Assembly (NCBI GenBank): GCA_944381635.1
Contig: CALWLY010000020.1
Location: 1-64,000, forward strand
Length of the DNA stretch: 64,000 nt
Source of the DNA: an uncultured Lachnospiraceae bacterium
Lineage (GTDB): Bacteria; Bacillota; Clostridia; Lachnospirales; Lachnospiraceae
Direction: 5' to 3'
Position numbers and translations under genes: made by a program. Numbering within the stretch: the first letter of the stretch is position 1; each line of letters begins with the position of its first letter. This document shows positions 1 through 8,112 of this stretch, in pieces. The notes under the pieces are model-generated. The model had not been told where the DNA came from. It ran no database searches and saw only the letters and a list, made by a program, of their open reading frames with translations.

Positions 1-283
1 CAAACCCCCTAAATATCGAATTTAGTCTTCAGTATGGAATTTAACTTTACATGCGGCATTTACTTTTTCACTCAACCTTTATTTCCGCAGAAACCGGGTG
101 TAGTTACATGCTTTTTTCCCAAGTGTATTTCTCTTTTTGAAAAACAGAGCGGATCGGGGAGCGGCTCCCCTATCCGGCACGATAACGTGTACATCTCACA
201 GCATTAGCTGTTCGTTGTACGTTACCCGGCAAATGTCTGCCCGTGCAAGCACAGCAGCCGCTTGCCGGGCATATCGCGCAAAA
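1..283. other. Left-edge non-coding stretch with hairpins
   Basis: I see no convincing gene here. Two clear stem-loops stand out: one near 156-171 (GGGGAG paired with CTCCCC) and one near 228-270 (GCCCG and GCAAGC paired with GCTTGC and CGGGC). An open frame that runs into this region from inside the dipeptidase gene has no ribosome site and is antisense-like. The stretch may be the leader or trailer of a gene beyond the window, or a structured RNA, but no known family was recognised. Confidence 0.3.
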
Positions 284-320
284 AACCTGCTGCCCTGAAA
301 ATATCATAAGGCAGCAGGTT
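284..320 (-). terminator. Intrinsic terminator of pepD
   Basis: An 11-bp perfect stem (AACCTGCTGCC at 284-294 pairs with 310-320) with a 15-nt loop is followed on the minus strand by a run of T. It lies 22 bp past the pepD stop codon. Confidence 0.85.
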
Positions 321-342
321 CCTAAAAGCAACGATTCTGTTT

Positions 343-1794
343 TTACTTGTCTTTTCTTGCCAGTACTTCCAGAATAAATTTCCACATGCGCTCTACGGAA
401 GAGATGCTGAGTCTTTCCTCTGTAGTATGAATGTCGTGCATTTCCGGTCCAATAGAAACACAGTCCAGATCTTTGATTTTTCCTGCCAGGATGCCACATT
501 CCAGTCCTGCATGGATGGCCTCGATCCGGGGCATTTCTCCAAACATTTCCTGATAAACCGCAATCATCTTTTCTCTTAAAACAGAGTCCTTTTTGTATTC
601 CCATGCCGGATAATCGCCGCTGACCTCACTGCTTCCGCCGGCAAAGGCAATCAGCTCGCTTACCTTATCCAAAAGCATTTCCTTTTCACTCTGAAGAGAG
701 CTTCTCACGGAATAGTCCAGATGCATCTCTTTTCCGTCCAGTTTTAAAATTCCCAGGTTCAAAGAAGTCTGCACCAGTCCGGGAATGTCCGCGCTCATAG
801 ACTGTACCCCTGCAGGGAGAAGGAATAAAAGCAGAGCTGCCTTTTTGGTGCTGTCCTCTGTGAGCACCTGGAATTTTCCCTTCTTCTCCTCTTTTATTGT
901 GACTTTCACTTCTTTGTCTTTTACTGCCAGTTCATTTTTCACAATTTCATCGAACCGTGCCACAGCGTTTTTCAATGTAGAAAGGTCTTTTTCTTCCACA
1001 AAAAAGTCTGCCGAAGCTTCCCGGGGAATGGCATTGTCCGCCACGCCGCCTTTCATGGAAACGGCGCGCACATCCGCATCTTTTCGTGCATAGGAAAGGA
1101 ATCTTCCCATCAGGCAGTTTGCATTTCCGCGTTCTTTATCAATTTCCGCTCCGGAATGTCCTCCGGCAAGGCCTTCTACGGACACAGAAACAAGCACACC
1201 CTCTTTTTCTTCTGTTTCCACCGGAAGAATTCCGTGAATTCTGGCACCCCCTGCGCAGCTGGTCAGGAAAATACCCTCTTCCTCGGAATCCAGATTCAGC
1301 AGTCTTTTTCCTTTGCACACGGACAGATCGATGGCGTTTGCACCTTCCATCCCTGTCTCTTCATCTACCGTGATCACCACTTCCAGACGGGGATGGGGAA
1401 TAGAATCGGAATCAAGCAAAGCCAGCGCATATGCCACTGCAATGCCATCGTCCCCTCCCAGTGTTGTGTCCCTGGCGGAAAGGTAATCTCCGTCAATCTC
1501 CAGATCCAGTCCCTCTTTTGTCATATCTTTGGTGCATCCGGGAGTCTTTACCGCAACCATATCCATATGCCCCTGGATCAAAACAGGTTCTTCGTTTTCA
1601 TAACCTTCTGTGGCCTCTTTGATGATAATGATGTTTTTCACTTCATCCTGTATGCAGAAAAGGTTTCTTTCTTTTGCAAAATCCGCAAGATAGTTGCTGA
1701 TCTGCTCTATATTTCCCGAACCGTGAGGAATACCGCAGATTTCTTCAAAAAAGCGGAAAACTTCTTTCGGTTCTTTCTGACTTAAAATACTCAT
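343..1794 (-). CDS. pepD: Aminoacyl-histidine dipeptidase (M20 peptidase PepD)
   Basis: This is a cytosolic zinc dipeptidase of the M20 family that cleaves Xaa-His and other dipeptides, releasing amino acids from imported peptides. The 483-residue length is normal for PepD. The metal-site motifs are visible: HMDM at 76-79, GGDDG at 113-117 and DEETGME at 144-150, followed by GHSGAEID in the lid/dimerisation domain near residue 213 and a C-terminal H-x-T-x-E-type segment (IHTTEE). The ATG start has a GAGGAGG ribosome site. A terminator lies on each side, so the gene is probably transcribed alone. Family assignment is secure; exact substrate range is inferred. Confidence 0.93.
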   Translation of the reverse strand: MSILSQKEPKEVFRFFEEICGIPHGSGNIEQISNYLADFAKERNLFCIQDEVKNIIIIKEATEGYENEEPVLIQGHMDMVAVKTPGCTKDMTKEGLDLEIDGDYLSARDTTLGGDDGIAVAYALALLDSDSIPHPRLEVVITVDEETGMEGANAIDLSVCKGKRLLNLDSEEEGIFLTSCAGGARIHGILPVETEEKEGVLVSVSVEGLAGGHSGAEIDKERGNANCLMGRFLSYARKDADVRAVSMKGGVADNAIPREASADFFVEEKDLSTLKNAVARFDEIVKNELAVKDKEVKVTIKEEKKGKFQVLTEDSTKKAALLLFLLPAGVQSMSADIPGLVQTSLNLGILKLDGKEMHLDYSVRSSLQSEKEMLLDKVSELIAFAGGSSEVSGDYPAWEYKKDSVLREKMIAVYQEMFGEMPRIEAIHAGLECGILAGKIKDLDCVSIGPEMHDIHTTEERLSISSVERMWKFILEVLARKDK

Positions 1795-1804
1795 AAACGC
1801 CTCC

Positions 1805-1838
1805 TCAAAACAAAGGGAGTGCTGTCAGACAACACCCC
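1805..1838 (-). terminator. Terminator between the 39-aa peptide gene and pepD
   Basis: On the minus strand GGGGTGTTG pairs with CAGCAC-CCC (one bulged T) and is followed by TTTGTTTT. It ends the small upstream gene just before the pepD ribosome site, or acts as a partial read-through point into pepD. Confidence 0.6.
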
Positions 1839-1852
1839 TCTTACTGTTTCCC

Positions 1853-1972
1853 TTAAAAATTTTCTTCATCTTCGCTTGCGGCTACGGCAGAGACAACAGA
1901 AGACACTGCTGCAATAATCACCGCAACTATTATAATCAATAATCCACCGCCTAATAAAAGCAACATTTCCAT
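1853..1972 (-). CDS. Small single-span membrane peptide, 39 aa
   Basis: This short gene encodes a 39-residue peptide: MEMLLLLGGG, a very hydrophobic Leu/Ile/Val/Ala stretch to about residue 31, then an acidic tail ASEDEENF. The whole N-terminal part would form one transmembrane helix. A strong ribosome site (AAAGGAGGAG) sits 6-7 nt before the ATG, a good promoter lies about 80 bp upstream (2052-2080) and a terminator follows, so it looks like an independent transcription unit. I do not recognise a family. A role as a small membrane regulator or as a type I toxin-like peptide is possible but unproven; no obvious antisense RNA gene was identified. Confidence 0.65.
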   Translation of the reverse strand: MEMLLLLGGGLLIIIVAVIIAAVSSVVSAVAASEDEENF

Positions 1973-2051
1973 AGCTGCTCCTCCTTTACCGTGCTGACAA
2001 TGATACGACACCGGGTCAAACACTTTTTGAGCCCAATATCAATTTTATCTT

Positions 2052-2080
2052 AGTATACCACGTAAACCGTATTTTCACAA
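2052..2080 (-). promoter_or_regulatory. Sigma-A promoter of the 39-aa peptide gene
   Basis: On the minus strand TTGTGA and TATACT are separated by exactly 17 bp, 80 bp upstream of the small peptide gene. Confidence 0.7.
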
Positions 2081-2096
2081 GATTCTGAATAAAAAA

Positions 2097-2158
2097 GTGT
2101 GCGCATCCACCGCAAGGCGTCTTTTTCATACGATAGGCGAATCCCTTTTTACTGTATC
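2097..2158 (+). repeat. Family A intergenic repeat, diverged copy A1
   Basis: It starts with GTGCGCATCCACCGC and GCGTCTTTTT, then a degenerate hairpin with CATACGATAGG. The same head sequence occurs at 19258, 41006 and, inverted, 18150. It lies directly downstream of rplT and abuts that operon's terminator. Confidence 0.6.
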
Positions 2159-2189
2159 AAAAAACGGATACCACTTTCGTGATATCCGT
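2157..2189 (-). terminator. Terminator of infC-rpmI-rplT
   Basis: An 11-bp stem (one G-U pair) with a GAAA tetraloop between 2164 and 2189 is followed on the minus strand by TTTTTT, 18 bp after the rplT stop. Confidence 0.9.
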
Positions 2190-2207
2190 CTGTAAGCTTG
2201 TCTGCGA

Positions 2208-2564
2208 TTAAGCCAGTTTGGATTTTGCAACTTCTGCTAAAGTTTTGAATCCTTCTGCATCGTTAACTGCCATTTCAGCCAGCATTTTTCTGTTCATTTC
2301 AACACCAGCCAGTTTCAGGCCGTACATAAATTTGCTGTAAGATAAGCCGTTCAGTCTTGCTGCTGCGTTGATACGAGCGATCCACAGCTGTCTGAACTGA
2401 CGTTTTCTTTCTTTACGTCCTGCATAAGAGGATGTTAAAGCTCTCATAACAGACTGTTTTGCAACTCTGTACTGTTTGGAACGAGCTCCTCTGTAACCTT
2501 TTGCAAGTTTTAATACTTTATTATGTTTTCTTCTGGCATTCATGCCGCCTTTAATTCTTGCCAT
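2208..2564 (-). CDS. rplT: 50S ribosomal protein L20
   Basis: The 118-residue protein is typical L20: it begins [20 protein letters not shown] and is rich in Lys and Arg throughout its rRNA-binding N-terminal helix, followed by a small globular C-terminal domain. L20 nucleates early 50S assembly and in Firmicutes also represses its own operon by binding the infC leader. It is the last gene of infC-rpmI-rplT, 22 bp after rpmI, and is followed by a strong terminator. A good AGGAG ribosome site precedes the ATG. Confidence 0.97.
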   Translation of the reverse strand: MARIKGGMNARRKHNKVLKLAKGYRGARSKQYRVAKQSVMRALTSSYAGRKERKRQFRQLWIARINAAARLNGLSYSKFMYGLKLAGVEMNRKMLAEMAVNDAEGFKTLAEVAKSKLA

Positions 2565-2586
2565 CTCTTAAACTCCTCCTTACGAA

Positions 2587-2784
2587 TTATAAATACGGTA
2601 AAATCTTTTTCATATTCTTAACATTGGTAGCATCTACCATAGCTGCTTTTCTTAAATTTCTCTTTGTCTTCGTGGATTTTTTTGTTAAGATATGGCGTTT
2701 ATACGCTTTACTTCTTTTTAATTTACCTGTTCCTGTTACTTTGAAACGTTTTGCAGCTGCTCTGCTGGTTTTCATTTTGGGCAT
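2587..2784 (-). CDS. rpmI: 50S ribosomal protein L35
   Basis: The 65-residue basic protein starts [20 protein letters not shown], the L35 signature, and has the usual length. It is a structural component of the large ribosomal subunit, sits between infC and rplT in the standard order, and has a GGAGGA ribosome site. Confidence 0.97.
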   Translation of the reverse strand: MPKMKTSRAAAKRFKVTGTGKLKRSKAYKRHILTKKSTKTKRNLRKAAMVDATNVKNMKKILPYL

Positions 2785-2836
2785 ATCAAAATCCTCCTAT
2801 ACATCATTCTCTGATACTATATTTTAACTGTACGGT

Positions 2837-3343
2837 TTAGCGTTTTTCAGTTAAAAACATGGTCATGCTTCTTCCTTCTACTTTAGGCTGTTTTTCGATA
2901 ACAGCTACATCGGAAAGCATCTGAGCAAAATCATCCAGGATGTGTTTGCTGTTTGCCATATGTGCCATTTCACGTCCGCGGAAACGAAGCGTCACTTTTA
3001 CTTTATCACCTTTGGTCAGGAATTTTCTGGCCGCATTCACCTTTGTATTCAGGTCGTTGGTATCGATATTGGGAGACATACGAATCTCTTTCACATCGAT
3101 GGTCTTCTGTTTTTTCTTTGCTTCCTTTTCCTTGCGGGCCTGTTCATATCTGTACTTACCGTAATCTACAATCTTACAAACAGGCGGCTTTGCTGTCGGT
3201 GCAATTTTTACAAGATCCAGTCCTGCTTCCTCTGCTAAGCGCATAGCCTCTCTCGGAGACATAATTCCAAGCTGTGCCCCGTCCTCTCCGATTAAACGGA
3301 TTTCCTTGTCTCTGATCTGTTCGTTGATAAATAAGTCGCTAAT
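2837..3343 (-). CDS. infC: Translation initiation factor IF-3 (ATT start)
   Basis: IF-3 binds the 30S subunit, checks the initiator tRNA and start codon, and keeps subunits apart. The N-terminal domain (ISDLFINEQIRDKEIRLIG), basic linker (RYEQARKEKEAKKKQK) and C-terminal domain (KVKVTLRFRGREMAH) are all present. I place the start at an ATT codon at 3343, giving 168 residues: GGAGG lies 8 nt upstream, IF-3 begins ISDLF there, and rare AUU/AUC starts are a known hallmark of infC used for autoregulation. A longer frame starting at 3397 would begin inside the leader terminator and is rejected. It leads the rpmI-rplT operon. Confidence 0.93.
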   Translation of the reverse strand: MSDLFINEQIRDKEIRLIGEDGAQLGIMSPREAMRLAEEAGLDLVKIAPTAKPPVCKIVDYGKYRYEQARKEKEAKKKQKTIDVKEIRMSPNIDTNDLNTKVNAARKFLTKGDKVKVTLRFRGREMAHMANSKHILDDFAQMLSDVAVIEKQPKVEGRSMTMFLTEKR

Positions 3344-3517
3344 GGTCGTGCCCTCCATAAGATTAAAAATAAAAAAGTGGATAGTCAGACTATCCACCTA
3401 ATTCTCTGTCTCTGCACTACTTTTGCAGTCATTGAACTATAAACACCTATAAGCCCAATCGCCATAGGGTGAGAGCGGATACTCTGCTTGGTTGTTCCTG
3501 ACGCAGTTTCTGCGTTC
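3344..3517 (-). ncRNA. Leader RNA of infC-rpmI-rplT (L20-leader-like)
   Basis: About 170 nt lie between the promoter and the infC start. They contain a small hairpin (ACGCAG/CTGCGT) near the 5' end, a central folded part and a complete intrinsic terminator near the 3' end. In Bacillus the equivalent leader lets L20 trigger premature termination. Position and layout fit that class; I have not matched the L20-binding fold base by base. Confidence 0.6.
3363..3397 (-). terminator. Attenuator terminator in the infC leader
   Basis: A perfect 9-bp stem (GTGGATAGT with ACTATCCAC, loop CTG on the minus strand) is followed by TTTTTTATTTTT. It ends about 20 nt before the infC ribosome site, so it must be bypassed for expression. 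Confidence 0.85.
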
Positions 3518-3523
3518 TTAGGT

Positions 3524-3552
3524 ATACTACCATAACACCTCCGCCCTGTCAA
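3524..3552 (-). promoter_or_regulatory. Promoter of infC-rpmI-rplT
   Basis: On the minus strand a perfect TTGACA and a TAGTAT are separated by 17 bp. Predicted transcription start is near 3517. Confidence 0.8.
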
Positions 3553-3570
3553 CACCCTTTTCAGATTTTT

Positions 3571-3885
3571 TTATTTTTCCTTAAATGTGGCACATGCGGT
3601 CTCCCGGCAGTTTCCTGCACCGCTTCCCTTGATATCCACATGATCTGCGCTGCATTTGTAATTGGTGTTATAAACACATTTTACAGCTTCGCAGTCGATG
3701 CTGATCGTCTTGCTGGGATGATTCAAAGCATTGGAAAAAGAATCTCCCTTTCTCTCATGAAAGCTCTCGCAGCAGGTTTCATCACAGGTACATGCCCGGA
3801 TTCCGCCTACCATGATATCGCCTTTGCAGCAGCAGGAATCGCTGTTGTAAGTACAGCTGTCTACTTTACATTTTAATTCTGCCAT
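3571..3885 (-). CDS. DUF1540 Cys-rich protein, two repeats
   Basis: A 104-residue cytosolic protein with two DUF1540 modules. The first (about 3-45) reads CKVDSCTYNSDSCCCKGDIMVGG, with further Cys in CTCDETCCESF; the second (about 60-104) reads CEAVKCVYNTNYKCSADHVDIKG and ends CRETACATFKEK. The Cys spacing suggests metal binding. DUF1540 proteins are common in Clostridia and have no established function. I chose the ATG of MAELK because AGGAGG lies 8 nt upstream; the longer frame adds an unsupported N-terminus. It sits just upstream of the infC promoter on the same strand. Confidence 0.85.
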   Translation of the reverse strand: MAELKCKVDSCTYNSDSCCCKGDIMVGGIRACTCDETCCESFHERKGDSFSNALNHPSKTISIDCEAVKCVYNTNYKCSADHVDIKGSGAGNCRETACATFKEK

Positions 3886-4039
3886 TTCCATGTCCTCCTG
3901 AAATACTATGCAAAATTTAGGTTGCATCAGGTAGTATTTCCGAAGGAAAATTTTTTATACCGCAGCCTGCAAATAAAAAGCCAATAGAAAATGGAATATT
4001 TTTCAAAGGTTTTAAGCAGAAATTTTGCAAAAACCTGTC

Positions 4040-5785
4040 CTAGGCTTCTATCAGCTCATAGAGGGTAATCCAGTATTGTTCCAACAGATACGTATCCTGC
4101 TGAACGGATTGGATGCCATATTCTGCAAATTCGTTCACAAAGCCTTCCGTATTCTGTCCGCTTCCCAAAAACCATACCTTTCTTCCCTCGTCCAGCCACT
4201 TCCGGATCTGCTCCGCCCGCTGGTCCGGTTCCAGAACCATTCCCTTCGCATTGGGATACATGTTTGCAATCAAAGGTTCCGGTTCTCCTCCCAGAAGATA
4301 AATATCCTGGGCAAGATAATAGCTGCAGACTCCCTGCACATGGTTAAAGTTGGTGACAATGATATCTTCTTCCCCCAATGTCTGAAATTGGCTCTCCAGC
4401 CTTTCCATCTCGTTGGCTTTCCATTGCTCTGCGCCTGAGATTCCCTTGAAATTTACGATTCCCGTAAATACGATCAGAAGAAGCACCGCCGCGCAGGCAA
4501 CATTTTTTGTGCGGACTTTTTTCTCTCTTTCCATGAAAATACCGTTTTCAGCGCAAAACATTTTTTCAATCAGAAAAGCTCCGCCAAACCAGAAGCATCC
4601 CGCAGCAGGAATCAGGTAACGGTACACAAAAATGGGCCGCATCAAAAACGAGACTGCGATTCCAAACAAAGCTGTCATAACAAGGATCAGAATTCCGCCC
4701 CATGCAAAAGAAACTTTTTCGGTAAAATGTTTTAGCACTACATGTTTTTCCCTGGAAAGTTTTTCTTCACAACGGTTTCCGTCGGGTACTTTCTTCCGCT
4801 TTTCCTTTCTGAAATCTCCCGCCAGCGAAAGAAGCGGAAAGAGCAACGCCGCAGCCAGAACCACAAACAGCAGCACAGCCAGCAACACATTCAGCCAGCC
4901 GGCATGAAGAACAAGAAAATCATATCCCAGCTCCGGTTTTAAAAGAAACCGGGCACAGCCTCCGAAAACCGTCCAGGTAAGCGGCAAAATCCAATAATCT
5001 TTTTTTACCGCATCTACCTGAGAAAGCAGTATAAAAATCCAGGGCAGATAGGCAAGTACAGATAAACCAGCACAGACTGCCCAGGGCAAAAAGCTTTTTT
5101 TCAAAAAACTTTCCTGCTTTCCTTCTTCTTTAAAGTCCTGCCTGTTTTTTTCCCCATACTGCTGCCCTGCCAGAAAAACAAGGAGCCACAGATAAATAAA
5201 GAAGACGGCTGCTGCGGCAAAATAGTGAGTGTAGGCTGTCGCCAACCCCCACAGAAAGAAAAAGAACCAGTGCAGTTTTCGAAAGCTGTTTTCTTTTTCC
5301 CCAGCCAGGGCGGAAGCGTGAAAAAATGTGGCTGTCACGAAAAACAGCGCCCAGCTGTACATGCGTATTTCCACAGTATAGGACGCCATCTGGGGCATTC
5401 CCATAAGACAGAACGAAAACAAACCGGCACAAAACCAGCCGTGCTGTTTTCTTACAAAAGTCACTCCGTAGACAAGCAGCAGCGCATAGGGGATAACCGA
5501 TGCAAATTTAGCCGCCGTCACGGCTGTCACAGATGGAAAAAGCGCCGTCAGGACAGTCGTTACAGCCTTCGCGATAATATAGTAGAGGGGCGGATGCACA
5601 TCCCCTGCCGCCAAAGACAGCATACTTTTCATATCCTGAGACAAAAAACCTTCGGTAAAAAGCTCGTCATACCAGATATCCTGCCCTCTGCAAAGTCCGA
5701 TGCTGTAAAAAAGCATCCCGACAGCTGCCAAAAACAAAAAGATGCCGGCAGCTGTCTGCCATGAAATCTTTTTCTTTTTTTCCAT
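4040..5785 (-). CDS. GT-C fold membrane glycosyltransferase (family 39-like)
   Basis: A 581-residue polytopic membrane protein with about ten hydrophobic segments between residues 10 and 450 and a soluble C-terminal part. The first external loop carries the acidic catalytic motif of GT-C enzymes (DIWYDELF, Asp40-Glu41) followed by HPPLYY at 64-69, as in dolichyl/undecaprenyl-phosphate sugar transferases related to ArnT and PMT. It probably moves a sugar from a lipid-phosphate donor to a cell-surface acceptor. The substrate is unknown. It starts 28 bp after the thrS stop and may be cotranscribed with it, with a modest GAGGAA ribosome site. Confidence 0.78.
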   Translation of the reverse strand: MEKKKKISWQTAAGIFLFLAAVGMLFYSIGLCRGQDIWYDELFTEGFLSQDMKSMLSLAAGDVHPPLYYIIAKAVTTVLTALFPSVTAVTAAKFASVIPYALLLVYGVTFVRKQHGWFCAGLFSFCLMGMPQMASYTVEIRMYSWALFFVTATFFHASALAGEKENSFRKLHWFFFFLWGLATAYTHYFAAAAVFFIYLWLLVFLAGQQYGEKNRQDFKEEGKQESFLKKSFLPWAVCAGLSVLAYLPWIFILLSQVDAVKKDYWILPLTWTVFGGCARFLLKPELGYDFLVLHAGWLNVLLAVLLFVVLAAALLFPLLSLAGDFRKEKRKKVPDGNRCEEKLSREKHVVLKHFTEKVSFAWGGILILVMTALFGIAVSFLMRPIFVYRYLIPAAGCFWFGGAFLIEKMFCAENGIFMEREKKVRTKNVACAAVLLLIVFTGIVNFKGISGAEQWKANEMERLESQFQTLGEEDIIVTNFNHVQGVCSYYLAQDIYLLGGEPEPLIANMYPNAKGMVLEPDQRAEQIRKWLDEGRKVWFLGSGQNTEGFVNEFAEYGIQSVQQDTYLLEQYWITLYELIEA

Positions 5786-5813
5786 AACCCTGTTCCTCTA
5801 TCATCCTGCCTCT

Positions 5814-7778
5814 TTATTTTGTTTCTTCCAAAGCTTCTTCCTTGCGGATTTCCTTTGTGCGGATTTCCCTGCAGATTGCATCGATGAAGTCATCCAGCTT
5901 CTTGCTTCCTTCATCTCCGGCAAAACGGCTTCTGACAGAAACGGTTCCTTCTTCCTCTTCCTTCTGTCCCACTACCAGCATGTAGGGAAGTTTAGCCAGT
6001 CTTGCCTCTCTGATCTTGTAGCCGATTTTTTCGGAACGGTTGTCCACCGTGCTCAGGATACCGTTTTCTTTCAGTTTTACGTCCACCGCATTGGCGTAAT
6101 CTGCATATTTTTCAGAAATCGGAAGAACACGAACCTGTTCCGGACACAGCCAGGTCGGGAATTTGCCGGCATATTTTTCAATCAGCCATGCCAGTGTTCT
6201 CTCATAGCATCCCACGGAAGTACGGTGAATGATGTAAGGACGCACTTTTTCTCCGTTCTGGTCAATGTAAGTCATATCGAAACGTTCTGCCAGGAACATA
6301 TCCAGCTGAATGGTAATCATGGTGTCCTGTTTGCCGTACACATTTTTCGCTTCAATGTCCAGCTTCGGTCCGTAGAAGGCAGCTTCGCCCACAGCTTCTT
6401 CAAATTCAATGCCGTTGTCTGTCAGCATTTTTCTCATGGCATCTTCTACCCGGTTCCACTCTTCGGCGGTTCCCAGATATTTTTCGCTGTTTGCCGGATC
6501 CCATTTGGACAGACGGTAAGTCACATCTTCTTCCAGGCCCAGAGTTGTCAGGCAGTATTTTGCAAGTTCCACACAGCCGCGGAACTCTTCTTCCACCTGG
6601 TCCGGTCTTACGATCAGATGTCCCTCTGAAATGGTAAACTGGCGCACACGGGTCAGTCCGTGCATTTCACCGGAATCCTCGTTTCTGAAAAGGGTGGAAG
6701 TTTCACCGTAACGGCAAGGAAGATCGCGGTAAGATTTCTGACTCTGTTTGTATACAAAATACTGGAACGGACAGGTCATGGGACGAAGGGCAAATACTTC
6801 AGAGCCTTCCTTTTCTTCGTCTCCCAGTACAAACATACCTTCCTTATAATGATTCCAGTGATCTGAAATTACATACAGATCTTTTTTGGCCATCAGCGGA
6901 GTTTTTGTTCTCATATAGCCGCGTTTTTCTTCTTCATCCTCGATCCAGCGCTGTAATGTCTGAATCATTTTTGCTCCCTTAGGCATCAGAAGAGGAAGTC
7001 CCTGTCCGATTACATCCACGGTAGCGAACAATTCCATCTCACGGCCCAGCTTGTTGTGGTCACGCTTTTTGATATCTTCCAGATATACCAGGTATTCCGC
7101 CAGCTCTTCCTTTTTAGGAAATGCGGTTCCGTAAATACGCTGAAGCATAGTATTTTCAGAATTTCCTCTCCAGTAAGCTCCCGAAGAAGAAATCAGTTTA
7201 AACGCTTTGATGCCCTTCGTGCTCATCAGGTGAGGTCCTGCGCACAGATCGATAAAATCTCCCTGTTTATAGAAGGAAATTACAGAATCTTCCGGAAGAT
7301 CCCGAATCAGTTCCACCTTATACGGCTCCTCTCTCTCCTCCATCAGTTTGATCGCTTCTTCTCTTTCCAGCGTAAAGCGCTCCAGCTTCTGTCCTTCTTT
7401 GATAATTTTTTTCATTTCGCCTTCCAGCTTGTCCAGATCCTCTCTGGAAAAAGGCTCATGCTCAATATCATAATAAAATCCGTTTTCAATGCTGGGGCCA
7501 ATCGCAAGTTTTGCCTTGGGATACAGTCTCTTTACCGCCTCAGCCAGCACATGAGATGCTGTGTGACGAATCGTTGCCAGCCCCTCTTTATCATTTGCTG
7601 TCAGAATGCTCAGCTCACAGTCATCCTCAAGCACATCTCTTAAATCTCTCACCTCATTGTTGACCATACCGGCACAGGCTGCTCTTGCCAGACCCTCGCT
7701 GATATCTGCAGCAATCTCATAAATGCTCATTGCCTTGTCGTATTCCTTCACGGAACCGTCTTTTAACGTTATCTTCAT
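5814..7778 (-). CDS. thrS: Threonine-tRNA ligase
   Basis: The 654-residue enzyme charges tRNA-Thr. Domain order is TGS (1-62), the HxxxH editing/SAD domain (HTASH at 72-76 and the later CAGPH), class II core with LRPMTCPFQ supplying the zinc Cys and conserved RYGETSTLFRNE, and the C-terminal anticodon-binding domain (about 540-640). Length and motifs are complete. No T-box motif (AGGGTGGNACCGCG) is visible upstream; the 5' region is instead filled by a tandem intergenic repeat. Confidence 0.97.
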   Translation of the reverse strand: MKITLKDGSVKEYDKAMSIYEIAADISEGLARAACAGMVNNEVRDLRDVLEDDCELSILTANDKEGLATIRHTASHVLAEAVKRLYPKAKLAIGPSIENGFYYDIEHEPFSREDLDKLEGEMKKIIKEGQKLERFTLEREEAIKLMEEREEPYKVELIRDLPEDSVISFYKQGDFIDLCAGPHLMSTKGIKAFKLISSSGAYWRGNSENTMLQRIYGTAFPKKEELAEYLVYLEDIKKRDHNKLGREMELFATVDVIGQGLPLLMPKGAKMIQTLQRWIEDEEEKRGYMRTKTPLMAKKDLYVISDHWNHYKEGMFVLGDEEKEGSEVFALRPMTCPFQYFVYKQSQKSYRDLPCRYGETSTLFRNEDSGEMHGLTRVRQFTISEGHLIVRPDQVEEEFRGCVELAKYCLTTLGLEEDVTYRLSKWDPANSEKYLGTAEEWNRVEDAMRKMLTDNGIEFEEAVGEAAFYGPKLDIEAKNVYGKQDTMITIQLDMFLAERFDMTYIDQNGEKVRPYIIHRTSVGCYERTLAWLIEKYAGKFPTWLCPEQVRVLPISEKYADYANAVDVKLKENGILSTVDNRSEKIGYKIREARLAKLPYMLVVGQKEEEEGTVSVRSRFAGDEGSKKLDDFIDAICREIRTKEIRKEEALEETK

Positions 7779-7843
7779 TACAGACTCTTCCTCCTTAAAC
7801 TCTTCGTATTATAATCGGTTTTATTTATGTGCTTTCAGCGCGC

Positions 7844-8061
7844 TCTCATGGAATCCCGCTCTGCGAGATTCCACGCCTGCGGCTGGCCGCCTTGCGGCAC
7901 ATTTCCTTTCTGCCGCAGTGCGATTTTATTTTCTTTATGCGCCAAAGGCGCATCTCATGGAATCTCGCCCTGCGAGATTCCGCGCCTGCGGCTGGCCGCC
8001 TTGCGGCATGTTTCCCTTCTGCCGCAGTGCGATTTTGTTTTCTTTATGCGCCAGAGGCGCA
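7844..8061 (+). repeat. Tandem pair of family B repeats (109 bp x 2)
   Basis: Units 7844-7952 and 7953-8061 are both 109 bp and differ at 8 positions, all of them transitions. Each contains nested palindromes: GAATC/GATTC around CTGCGAG, GCCTGCGGC, GGCCGCCTTGCGGC, and a terminal TGCGCC..GGCGCA hairpin. Related copies occur at 35354 and, inverted, at 63299. The pair fills most of the gap between thrS and the upstream gene. Confidence 0.85.
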
Positions 8062-8063
8062 TA

Positions 8064-8112
8064 AAGAAAGGAATGCTGCAAAAGCCTTTCTAAAGATTTT
8101 TGCAACATTCCC
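8064..8112 (-). terminator. Terminator of the C_GCAxxG_C_C gene
   Basis: On the minus strand GGAATGTTGCAAAA pairs with TTTTGCAGCATTCC (one G-U) and is followed by TTTCTTT. The 5' arm overlaps the last codons of the gene. Confidence 0.75.

Noticed and set aside
170..604. Open frame of 144 codons on minus at the left edge
   Set aside because: It overlaps pepD in another frame, has no ribosome site and no domain; its composition is that of an antisense shadow.
3344..3397. 18-residue N-terminal extension of infC
   Set aside because: Its codons form the leader terminator, and IF-3 starts at ISDLF with a perfect GGAGG before an ATT.
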